64,000 bases of DNA, taken from positions 2,728,001-2,792,000 of the forward strand of contig NZ_CP095482.1 of the NCBI RefSeq assembly GCF_023028225.1. The letters are read 5' to 3'. The notes under the pieces are model-generated. The model worked only from the letters and a program-made list of their open reading frames with translations. It did not search any database and was not told the DNA's origin. The stretch comes from Halorientalis litorea (GTDB lineage Archaea > Halobacteriota > Halobacteria > Halobacteriales > Haloarculaceae). The position numbers and the translations under genes are program-made. Shown here one piece after another: positions 42,825 to 51,498 of this stretch. The stretch's first letter is position 1. Each line of letters opens with the position of its first letter.

Positions 42825-44084
42825 TCAGACCACGGTGACGGTCACGAGACCGACGGCCGCGGTCACTGCCAGCGACCCCGTGACCAACAACCCGAGTTTT
42901 CTGGTCCCCAGCACCCACGCGATACCCGCTTTGACGATGGTGTTCGACGCCGCCGCGATGACGATGCCCGTCGCCGCCACGTCCGTCGTGACCGTCCCGT
43001 CCTGAGCGAGACGGCTCAGCGAGAGCGTCATCGCGTCCACGTCTGCCAACCCGGAGACGAACGACGCGACGTAGACGCCGCTGGCACCGTAGCGGATACT
43101 CACCTGCTCCGAGGCCAACAAGACGACAGCGAAAATCAGCCCGAAAAACAGCGCGGGGCGCAACCGGAAGGGGTTCTCCAGTTCGATGTCGACCGACTCC
43201 CGGGTGTAGAACCAAACGACGGTCACGCCAGAGAGGAGGCCGCCCGTGGCGGTCATCGCCAGCAACGGGAGGGCGACACTGCTCACCAGTGCCGGGTTGA
43301 CGACGGTGACCTCCAGCAGTGCTCGCGGGAACATCGCCGTCGAGGCGACGACGACGGCGACGCCGGAGACGGGCCAGAGTGTGGGTTCGTCGTTCGTGTG
43401 CTGGGCCATCGATGCCGAGGTGGCCGTCGAAGAGACGAACCCACCTAGGACGCCGGTCAGACCGACGCCGCGCTCTGTGCCGAGGTACTGCGAGAGGAGA
43501 TACGCGAGGAGGCTGATGCCCGAGACGAACACGACCATCAGCCAGACGAATCGGGGGTTCAGTCCGAGCAGGGCCGGGAGACTGCGGTCCGGCAACAGCG
43601 GGAGGACGACGAGCGAGACGATGAGGAACTGGAGCGTCGCCCGGAACTCCTCGTGTTCGAGTCGGTCGGCGAAGTCGTGGACCGGTCCCTTCGCGGCGAG
43701 GACGGCCGTCGTCAGGACGCCGAGGACGACGGCCATCGTGTAGGCCGTCGCCGAGTGGGTCGTCATCGCGCCGTAGACGAACGTGAGGAGGAGCGCGGCC
43801 GTCGTCGTCGTCCCGAGGTCGCCCACGACGACGACCTTTCCGACGTACGCGCTGACGACGACGAGGCCGACGATGGCTCCGACGACCGGCAGCAGCGAGG
43901 GGAAGTACGCGCCCGTCAGCGCGCCGAGGAGTGCAAAGAGCGGGAACGTCCGACTCCCGGCGAACACGCCTGCAGAGTCGCTGCGCTCGCGCTCGATGCC
44001 GACGAGCACCCCGATGCCGAGCGCGGTGGCCACCTCGACGACCGGACTCGGTTCGAGCGACGTGACCGCGGCGGTTCCCGTCAC
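42825..44084 (-). CDS. MgtC/SapB plus DUF4010 membrane protein
   Basis: Membrane protein of 419 residues with about 12 spans. The N-terminal part is MgtC/SapB-like (ALGIGVLVGIERERSDS, RTFPLFALLGALTGA), and the C-terminal part is DUF4010 (LTGVLGGFVSSTATSASMAQ, YVASFVSGLADVDAMTLSLS, GIVIAAASNTIVKAGIAWV). The family is linked to magnesium or ion homeostasis and stress, but its mechanism is unknown. The start is a GTG (VTGTAAVTSLEPSPVVEVA). It lies directly downstream of the nos operon on the same strand. Confidence 0.87.
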   Translation of the reverse strand: MTGTAAVTSLEPSPVVEVATALGIGVLVGIERERSDSAGVFAGSRTFPLFALLGALTGAYFPSLLPVVGAIVGLVVVSAYVGKVVVVGDLGTTTTAALLLTFVYGAMTTHSATAYTMAVVLGVLTTAVLAAKGPVHDFADRLEHEEFRATLQFLIVSLVVLPLLPDRSLPALLGLNPRFVWLMVVFVSGISLLAYLLSQYLGTERGVGLTGVLGGFVSSTATSASMAQHTNDEPTLWPVSGVAVVVASTAMFPRALLEVTVVNPALVSSVALPLLAMTATGGLLSGVTVVWFYTRESVDIELENPFRLRPALFFGLIFAVVLLASEQVSIRYGASGVYVASFVSGLADVDAMTLSLSRLAQDGTVTTDVAATGIVIAAASNTIVKAGIAWVLGTRKLGLLVTGSLAVTAAVGLVTVTVV

Positions 44085-44144
44085 ACGCCGACCGTTCTCC
44101 GGGCAGTATTAAGAACGGCAGGGTCTTGCGCGACGTGGGCGGCG

Positions 44145-44954
44145 TCAGTCGCTCCAGACTGCGCGGATGGCGACGGCGATGGACCCACCGAGCCACAGGA
44201 GCAGGCTGACCGCGCCCGGCAACGGCGCGGCGAGGGGCGCGCTTCGGGCGTACGTCTCCCCGACGGCGAGTGCGTACACGAGACTCCGGTAGGCACTGTT
44301 CGGGCTGAGTGCCGCCACCGTCGAGAGCGAGTCGGTATCGACGAGGCCGCCGGAGAGCGCCGCCACGATGGTCGCGTCGAACCCGACGACGAAGGCGACG
44401 AAGACGACGACGGCGAGTGCGAGTGCCTGTCGTGCCGACCGGGCGACGGCCGAGACGGCGACGGCCACCGCCAGCGACACGACGGCGAACCCGGCTGTCA
44501 ACCCGACGAACCGGAGGTAGAGTGCGGGCGCGTCGACGGTACCGTGGGCGGCGACCACCGTAATCTCCGCCGGGCCGCCGAGGACGACGGCGAGGGCGGC
44601 CAGCAACATCGGGACGACGACGATGGGAACGAACCCGACCAACCGACCGAGGAAGACGCCGCCGACGTAGGCCGGGGCACTCACGGGGTAGGTCCGAATC
44701 GTCTCGAGTTCGCCGCTGTCGGCGTCCGAGAGGACCGCCCGGTACCCGAACGCGAACGCGAGCAGGGGGACGAGAGCCTCCGCCGGCGTCAACAGGTCCA
44801 GCAGGAGCGGGAGGTAGCCGCCCGTGCCGGCCGTGGCGACGAGGCCGAACAGGACGGCGGCGTACCCGGCACCCAACAGCAGGACGGTCCGGGCCCGGAC
44901 GACCGTATCGAACTCGCGTTGCGCGACGGCGAGGAGATGGTCGGGTCGGTTCAC
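44145..44954 (-). CDS. nosY: NosY-type ABC-2 permease
   Basis: ABC-2 type permease of 269 residues with about six spans. It begins (GTG) VNRPDHLLAVAQREFDTVVR, then GYRAVLSDADSGELETIRTY, a typical cytoplasmic signature of NosY-like permeases, and PVSAPAYVGGVFLGRLVGFV. With NosF it makes the ABC transporter of the nitrous oxide reductase maturation system, thought to move sulfur or copper-site components with NosD. The start overlaps the nosF stop (GTGA). Confidence 0.85.
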   Translation of the reverse strand: MNRPDHLLAVAQREFDTVVRARTVLLLGAGYAAVLFGLVATAGTGGYLPLLLDLLTPAEALVPLLAFAFGYRAVLSDADSGELETIRTYPVSAPAYVGGVFLGRLVGFVPIVVVPMLLAALAVVLGGPAEITVVAAHGTVDAPALYLRFVGLTAGFAVVSLAVAVAVSAVARSARQALALAVVVFVAFVVGFDATIVAALSGGLVDTDSLSTVAALSPNSAYRSLVYALAVGETYARSAPLAAPLPGAVSLLLWLGGSIAVAIRAVWSD

Positions 44955-45685
44955 TCGGCCACCCCCTCGGCGGGTTCGCGGGTCGTGACTTCCCCCGTCT
45001 CGCCGCCGACGAGTGCCGCCATCGCCGCTTCGAGGTCGTCCGTGTCCGTGCGGTCGCGCAACTCCGCGGGCGACCCCGTCGCGGCCACGGACCCGCGGTC
45101 GAGGACGATTACCACGTCCGCGATGCGGTCGACGGCCCGCAGGTCGTGTGTCGAGACCACCACCGTCCGGCCACCCCCCGCGAGGTCGGTCAGGACGGTC
45201 GAGATGTGCCGGGTCATCATCGGGTCGAGACCGCTCGACGGTTCGTCGAGCAACACGAGCGGCGGTTCCCCGACCGTCGCCTGTGCGATGCCGAGCAGAC
45301 GCGTCATGCCGCCCGAGAGCGCGTTCACGCGGCGGTCGGTCACGCCGCCGAGACCGACCCGGTCCGCGACGGCGTCCGCGTCGGTGTCGGCGGCCACGAG
45401 GTCCGCGTAGAACGAGAGCGTCTCACGGACGGTAAACTCTGGTCGGAACGCCGGTGCTTGCGGCAGGTAACCGACCGGTCTGTCCGCCTCCGAGGCGTAT
45501 TCGACAGTTCCCTCGTAGGAGAGGAGGCCGGCCACGGCCCGGACGAGGGTCGTCTTCCCTGACCCGTTCGGGCCGACGAGGCACGCCACCGTGTCCGTCC
45601 CGAGCGTTACCGAGGCCGAATCGACGGCCCGGAGGTCACCGAACGTGACCGTGAGGTCGTCGACGACGAGTGCGTTGTCAGTCAT
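44951..45685 (-). CDS. nosF: NosF-type ABC ATPase
   Basis: ABC ATPase of 244 residues. Walker A is CLVGPNGSGKTTLVRAV, the Q-loop is GYLPQAPAFRPEFTV, the signature is NALSGGMTRLLGIAQA, Walker B is PLVLLDEPSSGLDPMM, and the H-loop follows in VVVSTHDLRAVDRIAD. It pairs with NosY and overlaps both neighbours by 4 bp. The fusion-free short form is usual for NosF. Confidence 0.88.
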   Translation of the reverse strand: MTDNALVVDDLTVTFGDLRAVDSASVTLGTDTVACLVGPNGSGKTTLVRAVAGLLSYEGTVEYASEADRPVGYLPQAPAFRPEFTVRETLSFYADLVAADTDADAVADRVGLGGVTDRRVNALSGGMTRLLGIAQATVGEPPLVLLDEPSSGLDPMMTRHISTVLTDLAGGGRTVVVSTHDLRAVDRIADVVIVLDRGSVAATGSPAELRDRTDTDDLEAAMAALVGGETGEVTTREPAEGVAE

Positions 45686-47571
45686 GCTGTGGTGTTGAGT
45701 CTGTCGAGCGTCTCGGGGTGGACCGGGTCGACCAGCGGTGCCGTGTCGATGACACCGCTGGCCCGCAACCCCGGAAGTCGGTCCTGCACGGTTCTGAGGA
45801 GCGTCACCGCCGGTGAATCACGGAGCGTTACGCCGCCGGGTGTGCCCAGTAGCCCGCCGTCGATGGGTCCTGTCGGCCGGTACGTCGTCGTGAGCGTCTC
45901 GCCCCCTGCCGAGCGGCCCGGGAGCGCGCCCCAGTAGTTCCCGCGGCCGTCGGCAGTCCAGATGCGCACCGGACCGCCCCCCGCGCTCACTGCCTGCCGG
46001 TTGGCGACGATGTCGTTGCCGACGACGGTCAGCGACGGCAAGAGCGTGTCGGCTCTGACCCCGATGTCGTTGTCGACGACGACGTTTCCGGTCACGAGCG
46101 ACTGGGGTGCGGCGACCGAGAGGCCGATTTCGTTGTCGCTGACGACGTTGTCGGCGACGAACGACGCCGTCCCGGCCACGGTGATTGCCGCACGGGAGTC
46201 GGTCACTTCGTTGCCGACGAGCGCGTTCCGGCGCGGCCGCGTCATCACGATGATACCCCCGTAGGTGTCGCGTGCCGTGTTGTTCACCACCAGTGCCCGG
46301 GAGGTGTACATCTCGTGGACGCCGTATCTGAGGCCCTCCATCCGAGAGTTCCGGACGACGACGCCGTGTGCGCGGTGCGTGTACACGCCGTCGCGGCCCC
46401 CTTCGAACGTGACGTTCTGGACGACGACGGGGTCGAACATCGCCAGTACGCCCATGAATCCGTCCGGCCACTCGTCCGGACCCGTGACGTTCGAGTCTCG
46501 CACCACGAGGCCGTCGCTGGCACGAGCGAGGATGCCGTTGGCGTCCGTCTCGATGGTCAATCCTGTCGCCAGCGACTGGTTCGCGTCCTCGAAGCGGACG
46601 GCAGCGTCGCCCTGTCCGTAGGCCACCCTGATGCGTTGGTCCCACTCCTCGTCAGAGAGGTTCGCCAAGGACCGGGACCCGTTCGGGCCGACGCCGGTGA
46701 CTCGCAAGTCGGTCACGGCCGACCGGGGGGCCGAAACGTCGATGACCGTCCCCGTCCCGTCACCGGCGACGTGACTGTCCGAGCCTGCACCTGCGAGCGT
46801 GAGCGGCTTGTCGACGGTCACGTTCCCGTCGTAGGTGCCCGGCGGGAGGCGAACGGTGGTGTTGGGGGGTGCGCGGTCTATCGCCGCTGCGAGCGTCGGT
46901 ACGTCACGCCCCACGACAACCGACACCGGTCGCTCCGTCAGCGGGGCTGTCGCCGTCACCTGTCGGTCGGCCCACTCCGTTCGGTTCGAGACGTGTCGCG
47001 CCATGTCTGCGGTCGGTGACTCGTCGCGCTGACTCCGCGCGAGGACGCCCTGCCAATCGACCACGTCACCGCCGTAGCCCTCGGCGAAGCGCTCCGCGTC
47101 GTCCCGGTCGCTGAACGGGACGACGGCCGGTCCGGCGGGGGTGCGCGCGCGGCTATCGACCACGAACACCGCGGTCCGTGCCGGTATCCAGCCGCCACCG
47201 CCCCTGTACCCCTCGACGAGGTAGCCGCCGTCCGACAGTCGGAGTTCGGTGCCGCTGTAGTCGGTGACGAGCACTTCGAGCGGTGGCCCGAACTGGCGTT
47301 CGGTGTACGGGGCCGTGAGGTGGCTTGCGGCACTCTCGACGCCGTAGTAGCCGATGACGTACTGGTACTGTGAGAAGAACACCTCGGCTCGTGGGATGCT
47401 GTACCCGTCCTCTTCTGCCTCGTTCACGTCGGCACTGGTCATTCCCAGCGTGAGCGTCTCGCCGAACGGGGCCGGGTCCGGGTCGCTGGCGTCGAAGGGG
47501 TCGACGAGGAACCCCATCCCGGTGACCGAGACGAGGAGGACGACACCGACGAGCGCGTATGTGACTCGCAT
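45682..47571 (-). CDS. nosD: NosD-type beta-helix maturation protein with fused NosL-like domain
   Basis: A 629-residue exported protein. An N-terminal signal or anchor helix (YALVGVVLLVSVTGMGFL) leads into residues 45-178, which align with NosL (VTDYSGTELRLSDGGYL, TAVFVVDSRARTPAGPAVV, FSDRDDAERFAEGYGGDV, VDWQGVL). The NosL metal site CEVCGM is not present; the corresponding segment is DVNEAEEDGYS. Residues about 215-560 are the NosD parallel beta-helix (CASH repeats, e.g. VVVRNSRMEGLRYGVHEMYT, VVSDNEIGLSVAAPQSLVTG). NosD works with NosFY on copper-enzyme assembly. The ATG at 47571 is chosen; the 5' open frame to 47910 is the nosL gene's shadow. Confidence 0.87.
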   Translation of the reverse strand: MRVTYALVGVVLLVSVTGMGFLVDPFDASDPDPAPFGETLTLGMTSADVNEAEEDGYSIPRAEVFFSQYQYVIGYYGVESAASHLTAPYTERQFGPPLEVLVTDYSGTELRLSDGGYLVEGYRGGGGWIPARTAVFVVDSRARTPAGPAVVPFSDRDDAERFAEGYGGDVVDWQGVLARSQRDESPTADMARHVSNRTEWADRQVTATAPLTERPVSVVVGRDVPTLAAAIDRAPPNTTVRLPPGTYDGNVTVDKPLTLAGAGSDSHVAGDGTGTVIDVSAPRSAVTDLRVTGVGPNGSRSLANLSDEEWDQRIRVAYGQGDAAVRFEDANQSLATGLTIETDANGILARASDGLVVRDSNVTGPDEWPDGFMGVLAMFDPVVVQNVTFEGGRDGVYTHRAHGVVVRNSRMEGLRYGVHEMYTSRALVVNNTARDTYGGIIVMTRPRRNALVGNEVTDSRAAITVAGTASFVADNVVSDNEIGLSVAAPQSLVTGNVVVDNDIGVRADTLLPSLTVVGNDIVANRQAVSAGGGPVRIWTADGRGNYWGALPGRSAGGETLTTTYRPTGPIDGGLLGTPGGVTLRDSPAVTLLRTVQDRLPGLRASGVIDTAPLVDPVHPETLDRLNTTA

Positions 47572-47579
47572 GCTCGCCG

Positions 47580-48212
47580 TCAGTTCCGCCCCAGTCGGCC
47601 GATGACTTGCGGCGTCACCTCGTCGAGCGTCAGCAACTCGCCCCCGTACTCGTCGGCGAACGACTCGGCGTCCCCGCCGTCGGTGAACGCGATGAGGTCC
47701 CGCCCCATCGCGCCCTTGACCTCCGACCCGACGACGAAGGTGACTGCACTCGCCTCCACGAAGGCGTCCGCTTCGGGGTGGGTCGAAATCAGCAGGTCGC
47801 CGCCCTCGTCGGCGATGTCGTAGTCGACGGCGGAGTAGTCGGTCACGTACATCACGGCGCGTTCCCACCCCCGGTCCGAACGCTCGAAGTCGTACTGGAA
47901 CGCTTCCCACGTGCTGTCGAACCGCGCTGGGTTCTCGTGCCCGGAGGGTTCCCTGCCGGGGTAGAATATCTCCGTCGACGGGCCGGGATGGTTCGGAATA
48001 ATCATCCCACAGACTTCACAGGCGTCGTCCGTCGTCAGCGTCACCGCCGACGGGACTTCCTCGGTATCACCGTCCGTGCCGAGGTTCGAACACCCGGCGA
48101 GTGACACGGCTCCCGCCGCCGCGACGCCTTCGAGGACGCGCCGCCGTCCCAGGTGATAGTTACAGTCAGTCTGCTCGCCCGCTCGTCCGCCAGTCTTGTG
48201 TTTGTCGCACAT
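47580..48212 (-). CDS. nosL: NosL-type copper lipoprotein with Tat signal
   Basis: A 210-residue exported copper-binding protein. A Tat-type signal (GRRRVLEGVAAAGAVSLAGC, lipobox Cys at 41) targets it as a lipoprotein. The metal site CEVCGM gives C65, C68 and M70, the usual NosL copper ligands, followed by the NosL fold (HENPARFDSTWEAFQYDFE, AVMYVTDYSAVDYDIADEG, GRDLIAFTDGGDAESFADEY). Unusually, before the Tat motif the protein has two C-x2-H pairs, CDKH (2-5) and CNYH (17-20). It is the first gene of nosLDFY. No nosZ is nearby. Confidence 0.88.
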   Translation of the reverse strand: MCDKHKTGGRAGEQTDCNYHLGRRRVLEGVAAAGAVSLAGCSNLGTDGDTEEVPSAVTLTTDDACEVCGMIIPNHPGPSTEIFYPGREPSGHENPARFDSTWEAFQYDFERSDRGWERAVMYVTDYSAVDYDIADEGGDLLISTHPEADAFVEASAVTFVVGSEVKGAMGRDLIAFTDGGDAESFADEYGGELLTLDEVTPQVIGRLGRN

Positions 48213-48350
48213 ATGTAGTGTCTCGGAATCGCGTCTGTCTCGAATTGTTGCGGCCGGTTCCGTCGCCGACCTCCACTGTGCTCTTGTGTTCGTTGTACAA
48301 TATGAGTCGGTATAAGGACACGTCGCGCTCCCAGAGACTGGGAACTCGCG

Positions 48351-49397
48351 TCAGTGCCGCTGTGACTCCACGCAGTCGACGATGGGGCCGACGATTTCGT
48401 CCGCGACGGCGTAGGGGTCGGTCTCGCGGTCGGCGACCCGGTCGACGAACTGCTCCATCCCGCCACGCGCCTCGATTTCGTCGGCCAGCAGGGCGGCGGT
48501 GTCCTCCCGGATGAGTGCCCGTATCTCGCTGGCGTAGCGGTCCCGCTCTTTCTCGACCAGTTGCCCGGAGGCTTCGAGGAACGTGCGGTGGTCCGCGAAG
48601 GCCGCGAGTAAGTCTTCGAGTCCGTCGCCGGTTTTCGCCACCGTTTCGACGATTGGTGGGTCCCACACGGTTTCGTCGTCGGCGTCGCCCGTCCCGGAGC
48701 CGCCCCCGGTGTCCGTCTCGACCGTGCCGTGGTGCCCCGTCGCTACCGCGAGGTCGTTCCGGCGCATCTCAAGCATCTCGCGGAGTTCCTGAACTGTGCG
48801 GTCGGCCCCGTCTAAGTCCGCCTTGTTGACCACGAACAGGTCCGCGATTTCGAGGATGCCCGCCTTCAGCATCTGCACGTCGTCGCCGCTGGCCGGCGGG
48901 ACGAGGACGGCGACGGTGTCCGCCGTCTTCACGATGTCCACCTCGTTTTGCCCCGCACCGACCGTCTCGATGAGAATCTTGTCCTTGCCGAAGGCGTCGA
49001 GAGCCTTCACGGCGTCCGTCGTCGCCGTCGAGAGACCGCCCAGTGTTCCGCGGGCTGACATCGACCGGAAGAACACGTCCATGTCGCCGACGTTCGAGGC
49101 CATACGGATGCGGTCGCCCAACACCGCCCCGCCGGTGAACGGCGAGGACGGGTCGATGGCGATGACGCCGACGGTCTGTCCCTGGTTGCGGTAGGCCTCT
49201 GCCAGTTTGTCCACCAGCGTGGACTTGCCCGCCCCGGGGCTACCGGTGATGCCGATGACATCAGCGTGGCCGGTGTGTTCGTGGAGTGCCGAGACGAGGT
49301 CCCGGTAGCCCGGCGACCGGTCCTCTATCTTCGTGATAGTGCGGGCCAGCGCGCGGTGTTTCCCCGCGAGCAGGTCTTCGATGAGTTGTTCGGTCAC
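48351..49397 (-). CDS. meaB: Methylmalonyl-CoA mutase-associated GTPase MeaB
   Basis: G3E-family GTPase (ArgK/MeaB) of 348 residues that loads and protects the B12 cofactor of methylmalonyl-CoA mutase. The P-loop is GITGSPGAGKSTLVDKLA, switch and base motifs are VGVIAIDPSSPFTGGAVLGD, ILIETVGAGQNEVDIVK and FVVNKADLDGADR. A mid-region insertion (TGGGSGTGDADDETVWD) replaces a loop. The start is GTG, and it follows the mutase small subunit after 40 bp. The product enables propionyl-CoA use. Confidence 0.94.
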   Translation of the reverse strand: MTEQLIEDLLAGKHRALARTITKIEDRSPGYRDLVSALHEHTGHADVIGITGSPGAGKSTLVDKLAEAYRNQGQTVGVIAIDPSSPFTGGAVLGDRIRMASNVGDMDVFFRSMSARGTLGGLSTATTDAVKALDAFGKDKILIETVGAGQNEVDIVKTADTVAVLVPPASGDDVQMLKAGILEIADLFVVNKADLDGADRTVQELREMLEMRRNDLAVATGHHGTVETDTGGGSGTGDADDETVWDPPIVETVAKTGDGLEDLLAAFADHRTFLEASGQLVEKERDRYASEIRALIREDTAALLADEIEARGGMEQFVDRVADRETDPYAVADEIVGPIVDCVESQRH

Positions 49398-49437
49398 GCT
49401 CGACCACCGCCCTGCGGCGGGCGACTCGCCACCGCCA

Positions 49438-49854
49438 TCATCGCTCGTGGACGTTCTCGCGGACGAACTCGATTATCTCGTCCATCGACGCACCGGGACC
49501 GAAGACGCGGGCGACGCCCTGGTCGAGCAGCTCATCACGGTCCTCTTCGGGGATGATGCCGCCGACGAGAACGAGTGTGTCGTCTTTCGCGCCGTACTCT
49601 TCGAGGCCGTCGAGGACTTTCGGTACCAGCGTGTTGTGCGCGCCGGAGAGAATCGAGATGCCGAGTACGTCCACGTCCTCTTGGACCGTCGCTTGGACGA
49701 TTTCGTCCGGTGCCTTGTGCAGGCCCGAGTAGATGACCTCGAACCCGGCGTCCCGGAAGGCGCGAGCGATGACGTGCGCACCCCTGTCGTGGCCGTCTAA
49801 CCCGACCTTGCCGACCAGACACCGTATCGTCCGTTGCTCTTGCTCCGCGCTCAT
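49438..49854 (-). CDS. Methylmalonyl-CoA mutase, B12-binding (small) subunit
   Basis: Cobalamin-binding domain of methylmalonyl-CoA mutase as a separate 138-residue subunit. The B12 motif is GLDGHDRGAHVIARAF (D-x-H-x2-G, the histidine ligating cobalt), followed by ISILSGAHNTLVPKVLDGLE and VLVGGIIPEEDRDELLDQGV. The catalytic large subunit is not in the window. Start ATG 49854 chosen, since upstream codons lie in the divergent promoter region. It heads a two-gene unit with meaB. Confidence 0.92.
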   Translation of the reverse strand: MSAEQEQRTIRCLVGKVGLDGHDRGAHVIARAFRDAGFEVIYSGLHKAPDEIVQATVQEDVDVLGISILSGAHNTLVPKVLDGLEEYGAKDDTLVLVGGIIPEEDRDELLDQGVARVFGPGASMDEIIEFVRENVHER

Positions 49855-49942
49855 GCCCCTCTCTAACACGGTGGATGATTTCACTCTTATCGTTGTGCCC
49901 GGAACCCGACGGACTGAAGAAACTCGACGCCTCAAGTCCGGT

Positions 49943-50578
49943 ATGGCCGCTGCCGAGACTCTCGGACGCTTTCCGAAGGCTCATCCCCGTGTCGTGACCG
50001 CCGTGCTGTCGGTTGTCGGGTACATCCTCGTCCTCGGTGCGTTCGGCGGGGTGCTCCCGTTCCCGACCATCGAGCGCGGGACGGTCAACCTGCTCGGGGA
50101 CGCTATCGCCGTCGTGAACACCGCGGCATTGGCGGCTATCCTCGTCGGTGTCCGGTTCATCCGTCGGGGCGAAGTCCGCAAACACCGCGCCGCGATGCTG
50201 ACCGCTTTCAGCCTGATTATGGTCTTTCTGGCCCTGTACCTCCTCAAGGTCGGTGGCGGGTTCGAGAAGGCAATCCTCGCCAAAGGCGTGGTGCTGTGGG
50301 CCTACCTCGCCATGCTCGCGATTCACATTCTCCTGTCGGCACTCTCGGTGCCCGTCGTCCTCCACGCCGTCGTCCTCGGACTGACGCACACGCCCGAGGA
50401 GTTGCGGGACACGGTTCACAAGCGCGTCGGCCGCGTCGCCGTCGCCGCGTGGGGCCTCTCGCTGGCGTTGGGCATCGTGACGTACCTGATGCTCAACCAC
50501 GTGTATGGCTGGGAACCGCGGGCAGAACTCCTCTTGCTGGTCGCCGTGCCGAACCTGTGGGAGAAATTGGACGGCTGA
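49943..50578 (+). CDS. DUF420-family membrane protein
   Basis: A 211-residue membrane protein with about five spans. PFPTIERGTVNLLGDAIAVV and EVRKHRAAMLTAFSLIMVF contain the conserved charge and H patterns of the DUF420 family, e.g. RRGEVRKHRAAM, with later HILLSALSVPVVLHAVVLG. DUF420/CtaM-type proteins are associated with haem-copper oxidase assembly and cytochrome oxidase loci. The start at 49943 gives MAAAETLGRFPKAHP. Function is inferred, not shown, here. Confidence 0.82.
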   Translation: MAAAETLGRFPKAHPRVVTAVLSVVGYILVLGAFGGVLPFPTIERGTVNLLGDAIAVVNTAALAAILVGVRFIRRGEVRKHRAAMLTAFSLIMVFLALYLLKVGGGFEKAILAKGVVLWAYLAMLAIHILLSALSVPVVLHAVVLGLTHTPEELRDTVHKRVGRVAVAAWGLSLALGIVTYLMLNHVYGWEPRAELLLLVAVPNLWEKLDG

Positions 50579-50583
50579 AACCG

Positions 50584-51498
50584 TTAACTGTCGTCGCTAC
50601 CGCCGCCGACCACGTCGACGAACCGGCCGAACGCGCCGCCGATTTCCGGGTCCTCGTCCGCCTCCGCCTCGCTGTCGTCGGCATCCGTCTCAGCCTCGCC
50701 GTCGCCGCTTCCACCGCTACCTACCTCGGAGAGCGACTTATTGACTTCGAGCGTCGAGTCGTCGGTCTGTTCCGTGTCGTCCGAGTCGGACTCGTCGGTG
50801 GCCGTCGAGAGCGCGCTCGACCCACTCCCGGCAATCACGTCGCCGAGGAGGAGGTTCTTCACGATGTCCTCGTAGGCGGCTACCGGGTCCTCCGTCTCGC
50901 GCAGGTCCGGGACGGTGCCGAGGAGGTCACTGCCGACTTCCACCGGGACGCGCTCTAACGGGAGTTCACGGGCCGTGTCCGTGACGACGACGCCCGACAC
51001 GTCCGTCCCGAGTTTCTCCGCGAACTCGACGGTCTTGCGAGTGTCGGAGACGGCCGCGCGCTCCGGCGAACTCACCACGACCACCTCGTCGGCGTTTTCC
51101 AGCGGAACCTGCACCTCCTCGGTCAGGCCAGTCGCCGTGTCGACGACGATGATGTCGTACGCCGCGCTGACCGTCTTCAGCACGTCCGCGACGCGCTTCG
51201 GGTCCGCGTCGGCGAACGCCAGCAGGTCGTCGGACCCGGCGAGTACGTCGAGACTCGTTTCCACGTCGCCAAACTCGACAGGGTACCCCTCGAACGCCTC
51301 CGAGAGTTCCGCGTCGCCGGTGAGCACGTCGTGAATGGTGTGCTCGGGGCTGAGGTTCAGTACGTCAGCCATGTCCGACATGGCGAGGTCGGCGTCGACG
51401 AGTGCCACGTCACGACCGGTCGCGCTGAAGACAGATGCGAGGTTGATGGCCGTCGTCGTTTTGCCGCTCCCGCCCTTACCGCTCGCGACTGCATACAC
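50584..51498 (-). CDS. MinD/ParA-family ATPase with long acidic tail
   Basis: MinD/ParA ATPase of 304 residues. The deviant Walker A is VASGKGGSGKTTTAINLAS, with switch regions DVALVDADLAMSDMADVL and IIVVDTATGLTEEVQ. A long Ser/Asp/Glu-rich tail follows from about residue 230 (ATDESDSDDTEQTDDST, ETDADDSEAEADEDPEIGG). The membrane-targeting helix usual in MinD is not obvious; the extreme C-terminus FGRFVDVVGGG could be a weak one. Role may be in cell positioning or motility-type polar localisation. Start is a GTG at 51498 directly before the Walker A motif. Confidence 0.85.
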   Translation of the reverse strand: MYAVASGKGGSGKTTTAINLASVFSATGRDVALVDADLAMSDMADVLNLSPEHTIHDVLTGDAELSEAFEGYPVEFGDVETSLDVLAGSDDLLAFADADPKRVADVLKTVSAAYDIIVVDTATGLTEEVQVPLENADEVVVVSSPERAAVSDTRKTVEFAEKLGTDVSGVVVTDTARELPLERVPVEVGSDLLGTVPDLRETEDPVAAYEDIVKNLLLGDVIAGSGSSALSTATDESDSDDTEQTDDSTLEVNKSLSEVGSGGSGDGEAETDADDSEAEADEDPEIGGAFGRFVDVVGGGSDDS

